64,000 nt of DNA, taken from Elephas maximus indicus. Its lineage: Eukaryota; Chordata; Mammalia; Proboscidea; Elephantidae. Positions 10,801 through 22,035 of the stretch are shown one piece after another. The notes below the pieces were generated by a model. It worked only from the letters and a program-made list of their open reading frames with translations. It ran no database searches and was not told where the DNA came from. The DNA lies in NCBI RefSeq assembly GCF_024166365.1, contig NC_064820.1:58567501-58631500 (forward strand). Direction: 5' to 3'. A program made the position numbers and the translations under genes. The first letter of the stretch is position 1. Each line of letters starts with the position of its first letter.

Positions 10801-13800
10801 TCAAACCATTTGAGTTTTAACTTTACCCGAGTTTGCACCCTAGAGCCTCCTCTTAATATCTGTGTGATTTTCTCAAGTCTGTTTACCTGAGCCTAATTTC
10901 CTCATCTATAGAGTGGAGCTAATCATAATACCTACCTTATAGGGATGTTGTGAGGTTTAAATGAGGGAAAATATGTACAGTGCTTAGCATAGAAAATGGC
11001 ATACCATAAAAACTTAATAACTGTTATTTAGTGTTGTTCCTATTTGTGCCTTCTCAGGTAATATTAGAGGAACTAGTCTGACTACCTAATCAGTCGAGTC
11101 AATTCCAACTCATAGTGACCCAATAGGACAGAGCAGAGCTGCCCCATAGAGTTTCCAAGGAGCACCTGTTGGATTTGAACTGCCAGCCTTTTGGTTAGCA
11201 GCAGTAGTGCTTAACCACTACACCATCTGCTTGGGTTGTTTTGGGAATTAACATGTCCCAGTGGAGGCAAAAATAACCAAAACATTTCAAAGGCAATAAC
11301 CAGGCAAAGAAATTGCTAAACAATGAAGGAAAACCTAAAATTTTCTCAGCCACATCCTCCATCAAAATCTGTCCTCCGAAAAAAATAATAAAATTTTTTT
11401 AAACCCATCTCCCTTGCCCCCCACTTGTACTTCATAACCTTCCTTGTGTGAGTGACTTTTGCATGGATCCATCTTTTCTGTTAGAATGTGAGTCCCTGGG
11501 GGTTTTATATCAGCCTAACCCTCCAAAGTTTTAAGTTTAGCAGGTATGTTGCATTTGAATTTGAATCAATCATAGGGAGTCCAATCCACATCCTATGAGA
11601 AATTTCATCACCAGCCTGATTTTGGAACAGGCAAACCTTTCAACAAATAGAGTGGAAATTCCTAAAATAAACCCTTTTGGTAGAAACCATTTAGGGGATA
11701 ATTCCAGGAAGTCACAGCTCCACTGTACACAAACCAGCTCTACTGCCGTCACATCTCATTCCCCAAACCAGAAACAATCATTACCTCATTTCTCTGTATG
11801 TTTCTCTGCTCTTTTTCATATGATCAATCTTTATTAATCTGTAGCATGAGTGTGTTTTCACTGAAAGCTCCCTTGATCCCTTTTACAAGTATCAAGGAAA
11901 TAATCATATGTAAACAAATAAATATAATCATAAATATAATTTTTATTCCCCAAAAAAAAGGATTTGAGTGACTTCAAAAAGATACATTGCAATAGGATGT
12001 TTCTGTAGTATACAAATGGCTCTAAGGTATTGCCAAAATCTCAAAAAAAAAAATTCTATTTTTGCATTATTGCATTAGATACACATGCAATTTTACCTAA
12101 CACACAGCAAATCATATCAACTTTGGCACTATTGAAACACTGGTACTGTCACTGTGTGTGACCAGGGATAAAAAAAATTCTTGTTTCTTTACCTGACTCA
12201 CCAGTTTGTACCGTACAACCATCTACAATAGAATTATTAATGACTTGACTCAACGGCACTGGGTCTGGGTACTAACCCTAAAGAATCTTCAAACCAGCAA
12301 TGTTTTTGCTAGTTTGAAAGGAAAGTTTCCTTTCTTTCCCAAATCATCTTTCTAGGTGAGAATACAGGACGTATGAGCATGTGTGGCAGTCGTGTAATGG
12401 TCCTTCCTTCCCCATGTTGTCCCAAGATGAGGTCTAGATGTGTCAGGTGAACAAGTATAGAGTTGGGTCCATATCTTTGGTCATGAAAAACATTTACAAT
12501 AATGTGCACAAATCTCAACCCGCAAACTCAAGTATCTAAGAAATAGAACTTCCTTTATTTTTAGATAAATTAACATAATTTATTGTAAACTTGATCTCAA
12601 CCAATTAGGACTTCACCCCTTTCTTCCCACGGTTGGCAGCAAATTCTGACATTCTTTCACAATGCTGAGGTATGGAGTGGGGTTGAATGGGGTGAGGTTG
12701 GCCCTTGATATCAACCTTTCATGCAGGTGTCCACTGAGATCTCTGTCACTCTATCTAATTCTCAGTCCTTGGTCCAGGCAGGTTACCTTGGAGATGCTCT
12801 TTGTTCCTGTATGTATACGACCTTCCCCACCATTTCCACTCCCTAGTGGGGAATTTGGAAATGATTCTGCTGCTTCCATTCCACTCTAAGGCCCAGGAAC
12901 TTTGGTGAGGCCACCTGTAACCTCAACAATTTCACCCTACTCTGCAACAACCACTTCCTGTCTGGGGCTCACTGCCTCTGAAACACTCAAGACTCAGGCT
13001 GCTTCACCTAAGACATCTGTGCTCTCATTGTGTCCCCTCCATCACTGCTACCTTGTCCTACAGCCTCCAGGGAATCTTTCTGGTTATGGGGAAGCCTACT
13101 GTCGTTTGACCTTGTGAAGAGTCAAGCCCTTTGTTTTTTAAAAGCTTGAAGCCAGTAAGAAAAATGCCACATCTGAAAAGGCTGCTTTTTTCATTGCTTT
13201 CCGTCAGTAAACAGGCCTCCACAGAGGCAGCAAGCACAGCTCTTGAATGCAGAGGGGAAGACAAAAGGGAGAATTTATCTATTCATCCATTCAACAAATA
13301 TTTATTAATGATTACTACATGCAAGGCACTGTTATAGAAACTGAGGACACAGCAGTGAAAAGACAGTCAAAATTATCCACCTTCAAGGACCTTAAATTTA
13401 TCAGGAAGAAGAATTTATTAATATCTTTAAAATATTATTCTATAAAATATATATATGACTGGTGTAAATAAATAAGATTGGTTTTAGGGAAATTATCTAC
13501 CTCCAAATGCTTAAAATTTTCTCTATGCTTAGGACAGTGGTTTTCTGACTTGGTCAGGTGGTGGAATCACTGGAATCCATTGTGTTCTTTGCTTTGATAA
13601 TATATTTAATTCTATAATATGAACCAGGAATCAGCATAATATCTGGAATTATGACTCACATGTATGCACATTCACAGGAAAAAAATGAATAGATTAAACC
13701 ATATGAAATTCCATTTTCATTGGTGAAAATGGCTATCAGAAATTTCATATGGTTCTATTAGTTATTTACCTAAACAAGCCTAACCGATTCCATTTTTAAT

Positions 13801-16800
13801 TGATTTTTTTTCTGCTATTTGTTCTGATGTCTGCTAACCTACTTTTTACTAACAGATAAAATATGGCTTAAGTAAAGTGATGGACAAAAACAAGAAAAAA
13901 ATAAGGTGATAAGTAGAATTTTCTCAGTGTTGCCACTTGGCAAAAGATAGCCTTTGTTCTATTTAAGAAGCAAAGTTACCTCTTTCCAGAAAGTAGAACA
14001 CAAGTATTGTAACAAAAAAATTGACTAAAGAATGACATTGCAAAACAAAATCTGTAAAGCAGTGACAAGTAATGCAACTACCATTCTAAGATAGTTTTCT
14101 TGGTCCTCAGAAATGTACACCTGGCACATAGATGCATCTGCATTAGCTCAACTGCCACCAGGGAACACTGGTGTGCCAGAGCCAAGCCTAAAATGGTTTG
14201 CCCCACCTTAGCTTATTAGCGTATTACATCTTTTTCGGAGGCACTCACTTTAACATTATACAAATTCATTAGACAATTAGATTGATTTTTTTTTTAATTT
14301 TTAATTAGTAAGAAGCTTAGGTAACATGAAGTCCATTTATCATGAATTTACAACTTTTATCAACTTATTGTGACCTCTTGGCATTAAATAGCTTCCCCAG
14401 AAATTTCCCATCTGCTTCAGGACAGCTCCGACACAGCATCTCCTGACCTCTGCCCCCAGGTGGTGATGAGCTTTTGCATCTCTGGACAGAGATTTTCACT
14501 CCATCTAAGCTGTTCAGGATCTTCACTCCGCCTAAGCGGAACACTTTCAACAAGATGGATGGATACCGTGGCTGCAACATGGTCTCAAGCATAACAACAA
14601 GCATAAGGATGACTCAGGACTGAGCAGAGTGTTTCGTTCTGTTGCACCTAGGGTCGCTATGAGTCAGAATCGACTCCATGGCACCTAACTACAACAAGCT
14701 GTTCAGGAAGCCCTGGAGGTGCAGTGGTTAAGAGGTCAGCAGTTCAGATTCACCAGCGGCTCTTTGGAAACCCTACGGGGCAGTTCTGCTCTGTCCTATA
14801 GGGTCACTATGAGTCGGAATCAACTCAGCGCCAACAGGTTTTAAGCTGTTCAGAATCCCTGGGTGGTGCAAACAGTTAACACACATAGCTGCTAACTGAA
14901 ATGTTGGAGCTTCAGGTCCACCCAGAGGCACCAGGGAAGATAGGCTTGGTGATCTACTTCTGAAAATTCACCCATTGAAAACCCTGTGGAGCACAGTTGT
15001 ACTCTGACACACATGGGGTCGCCATGAGTCAGAATTTTTTCAAGCTGCCCAAGCTTTAGCTTTCCCCTTATACTCCATGTTCTTGGAGTCCTACTTTCTG
15101 AACTATGGAGGCCGGAATCATAGATATTGCATGTAGAAGAATGCTTTCTCTTGGCCTTCTTTTCAGGGAAACCTTGGTGGCATAGTGGTTAAGTGCTACA
15201 GCTGCTAACCAAAGGGTTGGCAGTTTGAATCCACCAGGCACTCCTTGGAAACTCGAAGGGCAGTTCTGCTCTGTCCTATAGGGTCGCTATGAGTTGGAAT
15301 TGACCCAACGGCACTGGGTTTGGTTTTTTTTTTCTTCTCTTCTCTGCCCCAGAGCATCCAAGAAGCTACAGACATGCCCTCCCTACTTCTGTAGACTAGG
15401 CCCTATGCCTGGTCATGCAGGCTGAACACAGCACAGCCCCATGATGTGTCTTTCACTTTGTTGTCTGTATTCTCAAGGTGATTTTAGCTGACCTCTTTGC
15501 TTTTACAGCTTTGCCAAAGGCCAGTCTCCCAAGGTGGTTTTAGGAGCACACTCTCTCTCAACAAAAGAGGCCTCGAAACAAACATTTGAGATTCAAAAGC
15601 TCATACCATTCCCAAGATTTAGATCGGATCCTACATCGAATGATCTCATGCTGATTAAGGTATGTAGCATCACCTTCCTTCAACTTCTCCAACGTTCTTA
15701 TACAGCATGGTTCAGTAAGTTAAACCATCCACACAGAACCATCCTTCCTTTGTTTGAGGTGATTGTGACATATTCCATAAAGGTCCAGATTATTCCATAA
15801 ACTGCCTGAAAAAGAACAAAAATTTATCACCAATGGGTCAGAGCTGTGTTTATCCAAGAAGAAGCAACTCCGATGCTCTCATATGTGGAAGAGGAACATC
15901 TCAACGATCCACACTGAAGGCCTTTTTCCCAAATGCTTTTCTCATTATCAAGTGAAAAATGTAACCCTAGTTTATACAACAGAGCCAACCAAGCGACTTC
16001 AGGGACTCAGCAGTGAGTTACAACTTAGTCTAGACCATACTTCGTCTAGACCATACTCAAGGGTCCTATACAGCAGGAAGTGGCCCAGCCCTGAAAGTCG
16101 TGAACTGTGGATGCTGTTCCACGGAAACCATCCAATGCAGGGCAAAGGCCAGTGTGCTGGAGACTGGGCAGAATTCCTACTCTGTGTAAGCTCTTTCCCC
16201 AAGCACCACTAAGCTCTGCAGGGAATGGAGAGCATGTTCAGAAAAGCAACAGCCACAAAGGCAGCTGTGAGCTACCACCAAAGTAGATGCGAGAAGAGTG
16301 ACACCCTCCTAGGACAGAGGGACCACACATACGCTGCTTAGGGTAATAGCAGAATCCTACTGAGGTTGAACGATAATTTATTCTCTTTTTAATCTGCCAG
16401 CTTCACACGGCTGCAAAACTCAACAAGAATGTCCAGCTGCTCCATCTAATATTCAAACACAGTATTAGAGCTGGAACCAAATGCCAAGTTATTGGCTGGG
16501 GAGCCACTGACCCGGATTTGTTAATCCCCTCAGATACCCTGCAAAAAGTCACTGTTACTGTGATAAGTCGAAAAGTTTGCAACAGCCAAAGTTACTACAA
16601 TCACAACCCTGTTATAACTGAAGACATGGTATGTGCAGGAGACACCAAAGGCCAGAAGGATTCCTGCCAGGTAAGAGTCTTGGGACCAGAAGCCCTGGTG
16701 GTACAGTGGTTAAGCACTCACCTTCTAACAGAAAGATCAGTGGTTCAAATCCATCAGCTGCTCTGTCGGAGGAAGATGTGGCAGTTGGCTTCCATAAAGG

Positions 16801-18769
16801 CTTACCGCCTTGGAAACCCTATGGGGCAGTTCTCCTCTGTCCTGTACAGTTGTTATGGGTCACAATAGACTCAGCGGCAATGGGGTTTTTTTTGTTTTTG
16901 TTTCTTGGTTAAGAGTGTTGGGTATCCTTCAAACAGGCAGCTCAGAGTGCTGAACTGCAGTCAAGGCTCCAGTTGCTCACTAACACAGAGAAGGAGCCAC
17001 ATGGAGGATATGAGGTCGGAGTTCTAAAAATTTATCCTCCATTCCTCAGTGGCAGTCTCTATTATTTCTCATTTACCAAGATGAATAAGTCATAAGAATT
17101 CATCCAATGCCTGATAAGCACTCATTAAATGTTTGTTAATGAGGACAGCAGGCTATATCTGAACATTTACAGGCTTCCTATGAGGGTTGTTACCGTCCTC
17201 AGAAAGCCTACCGACACTAAGGTCACTGGAGGTGACAAGAAGGTAACTTACCCAAAAAAACAAATACCGTATAAGTTAATCAATAGAAGGATCTCATAAG
17301 ACTCAAATGCAAAAAAAAAAAAAAAACACTGAAATATATAGTCTGTGTTTCTTAAATAATGTTGATTGACAAAAAAAGAAAACTGTTATACTTTTCAAAA
17401 GTTTTAGTTTCTGAAGATGATTTAAAAAAAAAAGAGCATGTTCATCTTTATAGGTGACTAATATTTTTTTTTTAATATGTAGCATATGGATTCCCTAAAT
17501 TGTGCAAACCACTAAGCACTCAACTACTAACGGAAAAGTCAGCTGTTCAAATCCACCCAGAGGCACCTCATAAGAAAGGCCTGGAAATCTACTTCTGAAA
17601 GCTCACAGCCATTGAAAATCCTATGGGACGCAGTTCTACTCTGACATGCATGGGGTTGCCAAGAGTCAGAACTCTATAGCAACTGGTTTTGTTTTGTCTT
17701 TTTAATATGTAGCATAGATGAATTGCTAATTTTTTAAAAACTTAGAACATTCACAAGCATTATTTGAGGAGTGAGGGGTTGTGATCTCAAAGATTCTTTG
17801 TATCTGCAGTTCCCCCAAACTATCATCCTCTTAAACATCAATATCCTAGCTGACCAGAACACAAAGCACTGAAGTTTGCAACATGACTGGCAGCCAAGAA
17901 AAAGGCTGGTCTTCAGATTTGAAAAACAGCTCTTCAAATGCAAGTCCATGTCACCCTCTCTCTCTTTTCTTCCTCTTGACAAAATTTTAGTTATGTATTT
18001 TATCATCAGATTGAGTCCTCAAAATGCATTTCAGCCAAAGAGCATTTACTAAGAGTTGTGTATATACACAGCGCTATAAGAATGTGAAAAAAGAAACAAT
18101 AGCAGAAAAGATAGTTTCCACCATCAAGACATTTACATACATTGCTCTTTTCTGCTGCACTCGATGGCCGCTTGATTTAAGGTCTGTGAGCAAAAAAATG
18201 AAATTAAAAATCTTTTTAATTTCATTTATTTCAGTGGATTGTTTCAAACTTTGTCTGCACTCATTTTTTAACTAACAAATTTCAGTAGTCACTGGTCACC
18301 AAAAGAGTGTACCTATACATAGACATAGGCCCAGGCGGAATGGAGACATAGACATGGACGTGGAGACATGGACAGAGACAGAGACTTAATCACAGTCATA
18401 GACAGAGACAGAGACATGTAAAGAGAGAGAGAGAGAATGTGTGTCATTGAGAAAAGACGTAAAACATCTATACTGAGCAACAGCCTATGTCAGGCATTCT
18501 TCAGGACACAAAGAAACAAAGGACCTAGATCATAACCCTTTGATTAATCAACTGTTGGTAATAGAAATAGCTCAACAGCTTCTTGACCAATTATTATCTG
18601 CTCATTTTCTTCTTTCCAGGGTGACTCAGGTGGGCCCTTGATCTGTAAAGGTGCCTTCCGTGCCATAGTCTCTGGAGGTTTCAAATGTGGTGAAGCTAAG
18701 AAACCTGGAGTCTACACCCTATTAACCAAGAAATACGAAGCTTGGATCAAAACCAACCTTGCACATTAA
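7814..18769 (+). CDS. GZMK: Granzyme K, complete five-exon gene (260 aa)
   Basis: Join 7814-7877, 8153-8300, 15509-15659, 16401-16670 and 18620-18769 gives 783 bp, with no internal stop. The product is a trypsin-like S1 serine protease stored in granules of cytotoxic T and NK cells. Residues 1-24 form a hydrophobic signal peptide, Met25-Glu26 is the activation dipeptide, and the mature chain starts ILGG at 27. The catalytic triad is His67 (in TAAHC), Asp116 (in SNDLML) and Ser214 (in GDSGGP). Asp208, six residues before the serine, is the S1-pocket Asp189 equivalent and implies cleavage after Lys/Arg. PGVY near the C-terminus is the usual Gly226 region. Every junction is AG/GT and the phases 1, 2, 0, 0 are those of the granzyme family. 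Residues such as EVSPHS, FMASIQ and KGQKDSC match granzyme K rather than A. The chain ends four residues earlier than human GZMK (264 aa). The start has a good Kozak context (A at -3, G at +4). Confidence 0.95.
8153..8300 (+). CDS. GZMK: GZMK coding exon 2 (activation site, catalytic His)
   Basis: The acceptor is a pyrimidine-rich tract ending CTAG at 8149-8152. The donor is CA|GTGAGT at 8301. The exon encodes CFNME-ILGG, where the granule dipeptidase (cathepsin C in known granzymes) would remove ME, and it ends just after TAAHC with the catalytic histidine. It exits in phase 2. Confidence 0.95.
8615..8790 (+). mobile_element. MIR element in GZMK intron 2
   Basis: ctcagtttccccattttac, then aatagcatc and gcatgcttggcacagagtaag: a diverged MIR immediately preceding a SINE. 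Confidence 0.65.
8791..9017 (+). mobile_element. AfroSINE-like SINE (long body form) with (atc)n tail
   Basis: Head ggctgcaaatggttaagcgc, body cagaggtgcctcagaagag and end caactggtttggtttg. A short (atc)n microsatellite at 8998-9017 follows. Confidence 0.85.
9018..10769. other. GZMK intron 2, mostly unassigned
   Basis: No exon or clear repeat seen apart from a short (ttcg/ttca)n run at about 9393-9425. Short ORFs here have no recognisable features. Confidence 0.4.
10770..11035 (+). mobile_element. MIR element, nearly full length
   Basis: aatctgtgtgattttctcaag, ctgagcctaatttcctcatctat and ttgtgaggtttaaatgag followed by cagtgcttagcat are in MIR order. Confidence 0.8.
11089..11238 (-). mobile_element. 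AfroSINE-like SINE, inverted
   Basis: Reads gtcgagtcaattccaactca at the left and cttaaccactacaccat at the right, the reverse of the SINE end and head. Confidence 0.85.
11239..13274. other. GZMK intron 2, mostly unassigned
   Basis: A possible SINE tail relic (gacttgactcaacggcactggg) lies at 12241-12268. No exon or other repeat recognised. Confidence 0.4.
13275..13420 (+). mobile_element. L2 3' end
   Basis: ttcaacaaatatttattaatg followed by gcaaggcactgttatagaaactgaggacacagcagtgaa is the conserved L2 3' terminal sequence. Confidence 0.7.
13421..14539. other. GZMK intron 2, unassigned AT-rich sequence
   Basis: Nothing recognised over about 1.1 kb. A short inverted repeat (accatatgaaattcc near 13699 and aatttcatatggttc near 13740) could form a hairpin. 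Confidence 0.35.
14540..14697 (+). mobile_element. RTE 3' end fragment
   Basis: Matches the RTE terminus: tggataccgtggctgcaaca through gggtcgctatgagtcagaat to ggcacctaactacaacaag. Confidence 0.8.
14703..14848 (+). mobile_element. AfroSINE-like SINE
   Basis: Short form: ggaagccctggaggtgcagt to cgccaacaggttttaa. First of three same-strand SINEs in 640 bp. Confidence 0.85.
14855..15038 (+). mobile_element. AfroSINE-like SINE, long body form
   Basis: gaatccctgggtggtgcaaa, then cccagaggcaccagggaag, ending gtcgccatgagtcagaatt. The terminal (ggttttg) part is missing. Confidence 0.8.
15167..15342 (+). mobile_element. AfroSINE-like SINE
   Basis: Well-kept short form, from ggaaaccttggtggcatagt to cactgggtttggtttttttt, 170 bp before exon 3. 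Its age looks low compared with the MIRs. Confidence 0.9.
15509..15659 (+). CDS. GZMK: GZMK coding exon 3 (catalytic Asp)
   Basis: The acceptor is TTTTACAG at 15501-15508. The donor is AAG|GTATGT at 15660. It encodes residues 71-121, including VVLGAHSLS and the SNDLMLIK segment with Asp116. It exits in phase 0. It follows a 7.2-kb intron 2 that holds most of the gene's repeats. Confidence 0.95.
15660..16400 (+). other. GZMK intron 3
   Basis: 741-bp intron with no recognised repeat. A 109-codon ORF at 15883-16212 has no family resemblance and is taken as chance. Confidence 0.6.
16401..16670 (+). CDS. GZMK: GZMK coding exon 4
   Basis: The acceptor is ATCTGCCAG and the donor is CCAG|GTAAGA. 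It encodes residues 122-211: the [10 protein letters not shown] loop, NSQSYYN, MVCAGD and the KDSC segment with the S1-pocket Asp208. Length is 270 bp, phase 0 at both ends. A SINE starts only 14 bp into the following intron. Confidence 0.95.
16685..16909 (+). mobile_element. AfroSINE-like SINE beside the GZMK exon 4 donor
   Basis: Long form: agaagccctggtggtacagt, tcggaggaagatgtggcag, ending cggcaatggggtttttttt. The flanking repeats are taagagtcttggg (16672-16684) and taagagtgttggg (16910-16922), 12 of 13 identical. The upstream copy begins at intron base +2. Confidence 0.9.
17487..17698 (+). mobile_element. AfroSINE-like SINE with perfect 18-bp duplication
   Basis: Body form with cccagaggcacctcataaga. 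It is flanked by two identical copies of tttttaatatgtagcata (17469-17486 and 17699-17716), in GZMK intron 4. Confidence 0.9.
18315..18440 (+). repeat. (gacata/gacaga)n and (ga)n simple repeat
   Basis: A degenerate hexamer array ending in an agagagagag tract, in GZMK intron 4 about 180 bp before exon 5. Confidence 0.8.
18620..18769 (+). CDS. GZMK: GZMK coding exon 5 (catalytic Ser, stop)
   Basis: The acceptor is TCTTTCCAG. It starts GDSGGP (Ser214) and runs through VSGG and [10 protein letters not shown] to a TAA at 18767-18769. It encodes 49 residues. The final residues (TNLAH) are shorter than the human C-terminus, which I recall as four residues longer. Confidence 0.95.
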   Translation, partial: GDSGGPLICKGAFRAIVSGGFKCGEAKKPGVYTLLTKKYEAWIKTNLAH

Positions 18770-18980
18770 AATTACACATGATTTTCTTGGATCTACTACT
18801 TGCTTGCTTTTTTCATAATATGCTCTACAGGCCAACTTGATCTTCAGATATGGGTTGCTATAGTTAAAACAGGGCACAGATGGCATCTAGTTCTGCCCCC
18901 TTATGACTGATTTTGTTAACGAATCAAATTCTTTATCCTGTATATCACTAATGTATGTCTACTATGCTGATTTCATTCTG

Positions 18981-18986
18981 AATAAA
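18981..18986 (+). promoter_or_regulatory. Probable GZMK polyadenylation signal
   Basis: A canonical AATAAA lies 212 bp past the GZMK stop codon and is followed by a GT-rich stretch (gactgtttgttttgtc) at about 18996. This would give a 3' UTR of roughly 230 bp. Another AATAAA at about 19308 is an alternative. Confidence 0.6.
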
Positions 18987-20167
18987 ATTTAGAGGACTGT
19001 TTGTTTTGTCTTTGATGGAAATAAGGTAAAGCAAGTGATACCCCCTACTCCACCTGCCCTCCCCAAAGGGCAAAGAGGTGATTAAATAAGACAGTAATGA
19101 TACCATCTTCAGCCAGGGGTATGTTGTGATTTCTGCTGGATCATCATAAGTTGTCTTTTTTGAAAAGAAACAGTAAATGCTAACTCCCCAACTCAAATTA
19201 GAATAGAATCATCAAGGTTTATAGAAATATTTAAGATTGCATTTATTATTTATTTATGCCACACTTGGTTACAGAAAGAACTAAAACAGTGTACACAAAT
19301 ACCTGCAATAAAACAAAATTTAAAAAGTTTAAGTTGGGGAAGAAATTGAGGCAAAGGAGAAATGTTAGTAGGAAAAAGATGAAGGCCAGAGTGTTGTTAA
19401 TGCCCAAAGTCCGTTAAGTTTCTTCCTATATGTTTGCTAGGAGGAGTGACATTTTGCTCTATGCTTTCCATTAACCAATGCAAAAAGATCAACGCAATCC
19501 ATTATGTGAATTACAGTGTTCAGGAAATAAAAATAAAATATTTTCTTTGCCGAGAAGTAGGACCACTTGTGCTGGAACTGGAACTAGAGAGAAATTCTCC
19601 CACTGTCCTCTTAAGAAGGACACTGTGACATGGTTCCCATACCCCTACCCTCAGGATCAGCTGAGAAGATTGTTTTTAATACAGAATTCCCTGGCCCCTT
19701 TCCCAAAAATCCAGGTTGAATAGGTTTGAGGTGGGCCGGGAAATCTGTATTGTTTAAAAGCAAGTCAGTTGATTCTGATAAATGGGCAAATCTGAAATCC
19801 ACTGATAATGAACTGCCTTAATAACATCTTACAATAAAGACAGCAATGGGGAGTACACAACGTGGGATTGTTTTGTGTAAATTCTTCAGGGTACACTGAT
19901 GGCTTAAGACCAAAGTGCAATTCCGTAAGTGCACTTGAGGGTCTCAGCTGTCTTAGACTGAGGTAGACCAATGACTAGAGTGGTGACAATTTCTAGTTTG
20001 GGATGGTGGTAGGGAATGGGAAGAGTCCTTTAGTCTTCTCCTCCTTCAACAGTCAGAAGCCAAAGGTTAACCTCAGCTTCTATATTTAATTTGAGTGTGA
20101 GAGGGTAAATAGGGTTCCTTTCCAGGTGGCACATCAAGTTTTCTTATATCCATATAGAAATGGACGT
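18987..20167. other. Intergenic, unassigned
   Basis: Downstream of GZMK. No gene or clear repeat seen; short ORFs are unremarkable. Confidence 0.4.
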
Positions 20168-20252
20168 TTTTGGTTGGCTGGCTGCTTAGTTGGTTGGTTG
20201 GTTGGTTGGCTGGTTGGCTGGTTGGCTGGCTGGCTGATTGGTTGCTGGTTAA
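20168..20252 (+). repeat. (ttgg/ttggc)n simple repeat
   Basis: ggttggctggctgcttagtt followed by repeated ttggttgg and ctggctgg units. Confidence 0.85.
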
Positions 20253-21042
20253 CTTTTGGCATGGTTCTTAGAAACCAATAACTAAGCACAACACTGAACT
20301 ATGAATACTTAGACAAATGGAAACACTGGTAAAAAGTAACCTAATAAAAATCATAGAAATGCTTTGAGAGGGTAGAAGTAAAAATACTTTTCTATAAGTA
20401 TTTCACCTTGTGTCATTTTGATTCATTAAAAATGTATTGATTATCACCCCAAAATCCCAAAGTATATTTCATAAGAAAAGAAAGGGGAAATTTTGCAGAG
20501 ACTCTGGACTCACTATTTAAAAAATAATTCTAAATCTATTTCCTCTAAATTTCAAATCTGTGGAAAATATCCTGTAAGTCTTTTTAACAACAAGGACTGT
20601 TGAGATCACCCCTGATTACAGTTGGTGAGTATCCTGAAAAGCTGTCACTAAAACCTAAGAGTTGCTTTTTTATTTCAAACACCATGGTGTTAACATCCAA
20701 TAGTCAAACTAGATTAAATTGCCAGACAGGAAGCTTTGTTCAACAGCTGTGGCAGAACTGGAGACTCTGAAATTGGAAGATAAACAGTTTATTTTGACAA
20801 GCAGCTGATGATGGAGCCACAACTGAAATGTATCCCTTATCTTTTCAGGGAAATAGTATTTGGTTAAACATACGGACATCTCCCCAGCAGAGCCTAAAAG
20901 AGGATAGTATTTTAATTTGGGGAGTTCTGTGTTTGAGAGCTTATTTGATTCTATCTGTGGCTTCAAATGGAACTTGAGAGTCAAACTGAGGCAAATAGCC
21001 AGATTTAAAAATTGCTTAAAGGTTTTAGGGGAAAATGGTTTG
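20253..21042. other. Intergenic, unassigned
   Basis: Nothing recognised over about 790 bp. Confidence 0.35.
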
Positions 21043-21250
21043 CTGAGTTCCTAGGTTGTGCAAATAATTAATGCACTTGTCTGCTAACCAAAAGGCTGCA
21101 GGTTCAAGTCCACCCAGATATGCCTCAGAAGAAGGGCCTGGTGATCCATGTCGAAAAATCAACCACTGAAAACTCTATGGAGCACAGTCCTGCTCTGCAC
21201 ACATGAGGTCACCCTGAGTCAGAGTTGATTCAGCTGCAATCTGTCGTGGT
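21043..21250 (+). mobile_element. AfroSINE-like SINE, long body form
   Basis: gagttcctaggttgtgcaaa to gattcagctgcaatctg, with cctcagaagaagggcctgg in the body. Confidence 0.8.
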
Positions 21251-22035
21251 CGTAGTGTCTTTCTGAGTCATCCATTTTCTCCCTTCTTTGTGACTGTGAA
21301 TACAGCACATTTGCTTTCTCCACAGACATACAAGATGACTTCAAGCTTTTATGCCCACCCTGTTTTAACAGAAAGTGACAGTATTAAGAACAATTAGGTC
21401 CAAATATAACACATGAAATAAATGAATATTAATTCAGGTAAGCAACTAAACCAGTCTAGAACCAGGTAGTAAAGTTAGTCCTACCTTCTGACTCGTAGCG
21501 TTTGCACATAATAAACCCCACTCACCCTCCAAGGATCTGAAGAGCAGTGCTTCAGAGCTTGATTGTGTCAGAAAAGTATTTAATTAAAAGAGGTGGAGTC
21601 TTGGTCAGTCAGGGAGGCTCTTCCTCTTTGCCTGAGCTCTCTGTTTGGGAAGACATTCACGTGATGAGGGGGGAAGGAGACATGCGCTCAACCAGCCAGT
21701 TCACAATGTACCCCGTTCTCTCAAAAAGCTTACAATTTCACAAGATTACCAAAACACACCTGAGAAGTTAGTTACTCACATAATGTCTTATGGTTATTTG
21801 AGAACCAAATACATGCTGGCTAAATAGTCGGACTCAATGGGTTTTGAATGAGTCAACTTTGCTTTTAAGCTTTCACACATTGACTTCCTGTTTACAGGCT
21901 TGACTTCTTCAGTCTTTTTGTTGAGCCATCTCAGTCAACTCTAGATTGACATACACTCCTCATCACCACTTATCCTCCTGCCTGAAAGGATCACATTCGA
22001 ACCCTAAGTGTCTAACAGCTTACTAGGGTCAGCTT
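21251..22035. other. Intergenic, unassigned
   Basis: Nothing recognised. Confidence 0.35.

Noticed and set aside
15883-16212. 109-codon plus-strand ORF in GZMK intron 3
   Set aside because: No family resemblance, and it lies between two well-defined exons; taken as chance.
16518-16868. 116-codon ORF overlapping exon 4
   Set aside because: It is exon 4 read through the donor into the SINE, not a separate gene.
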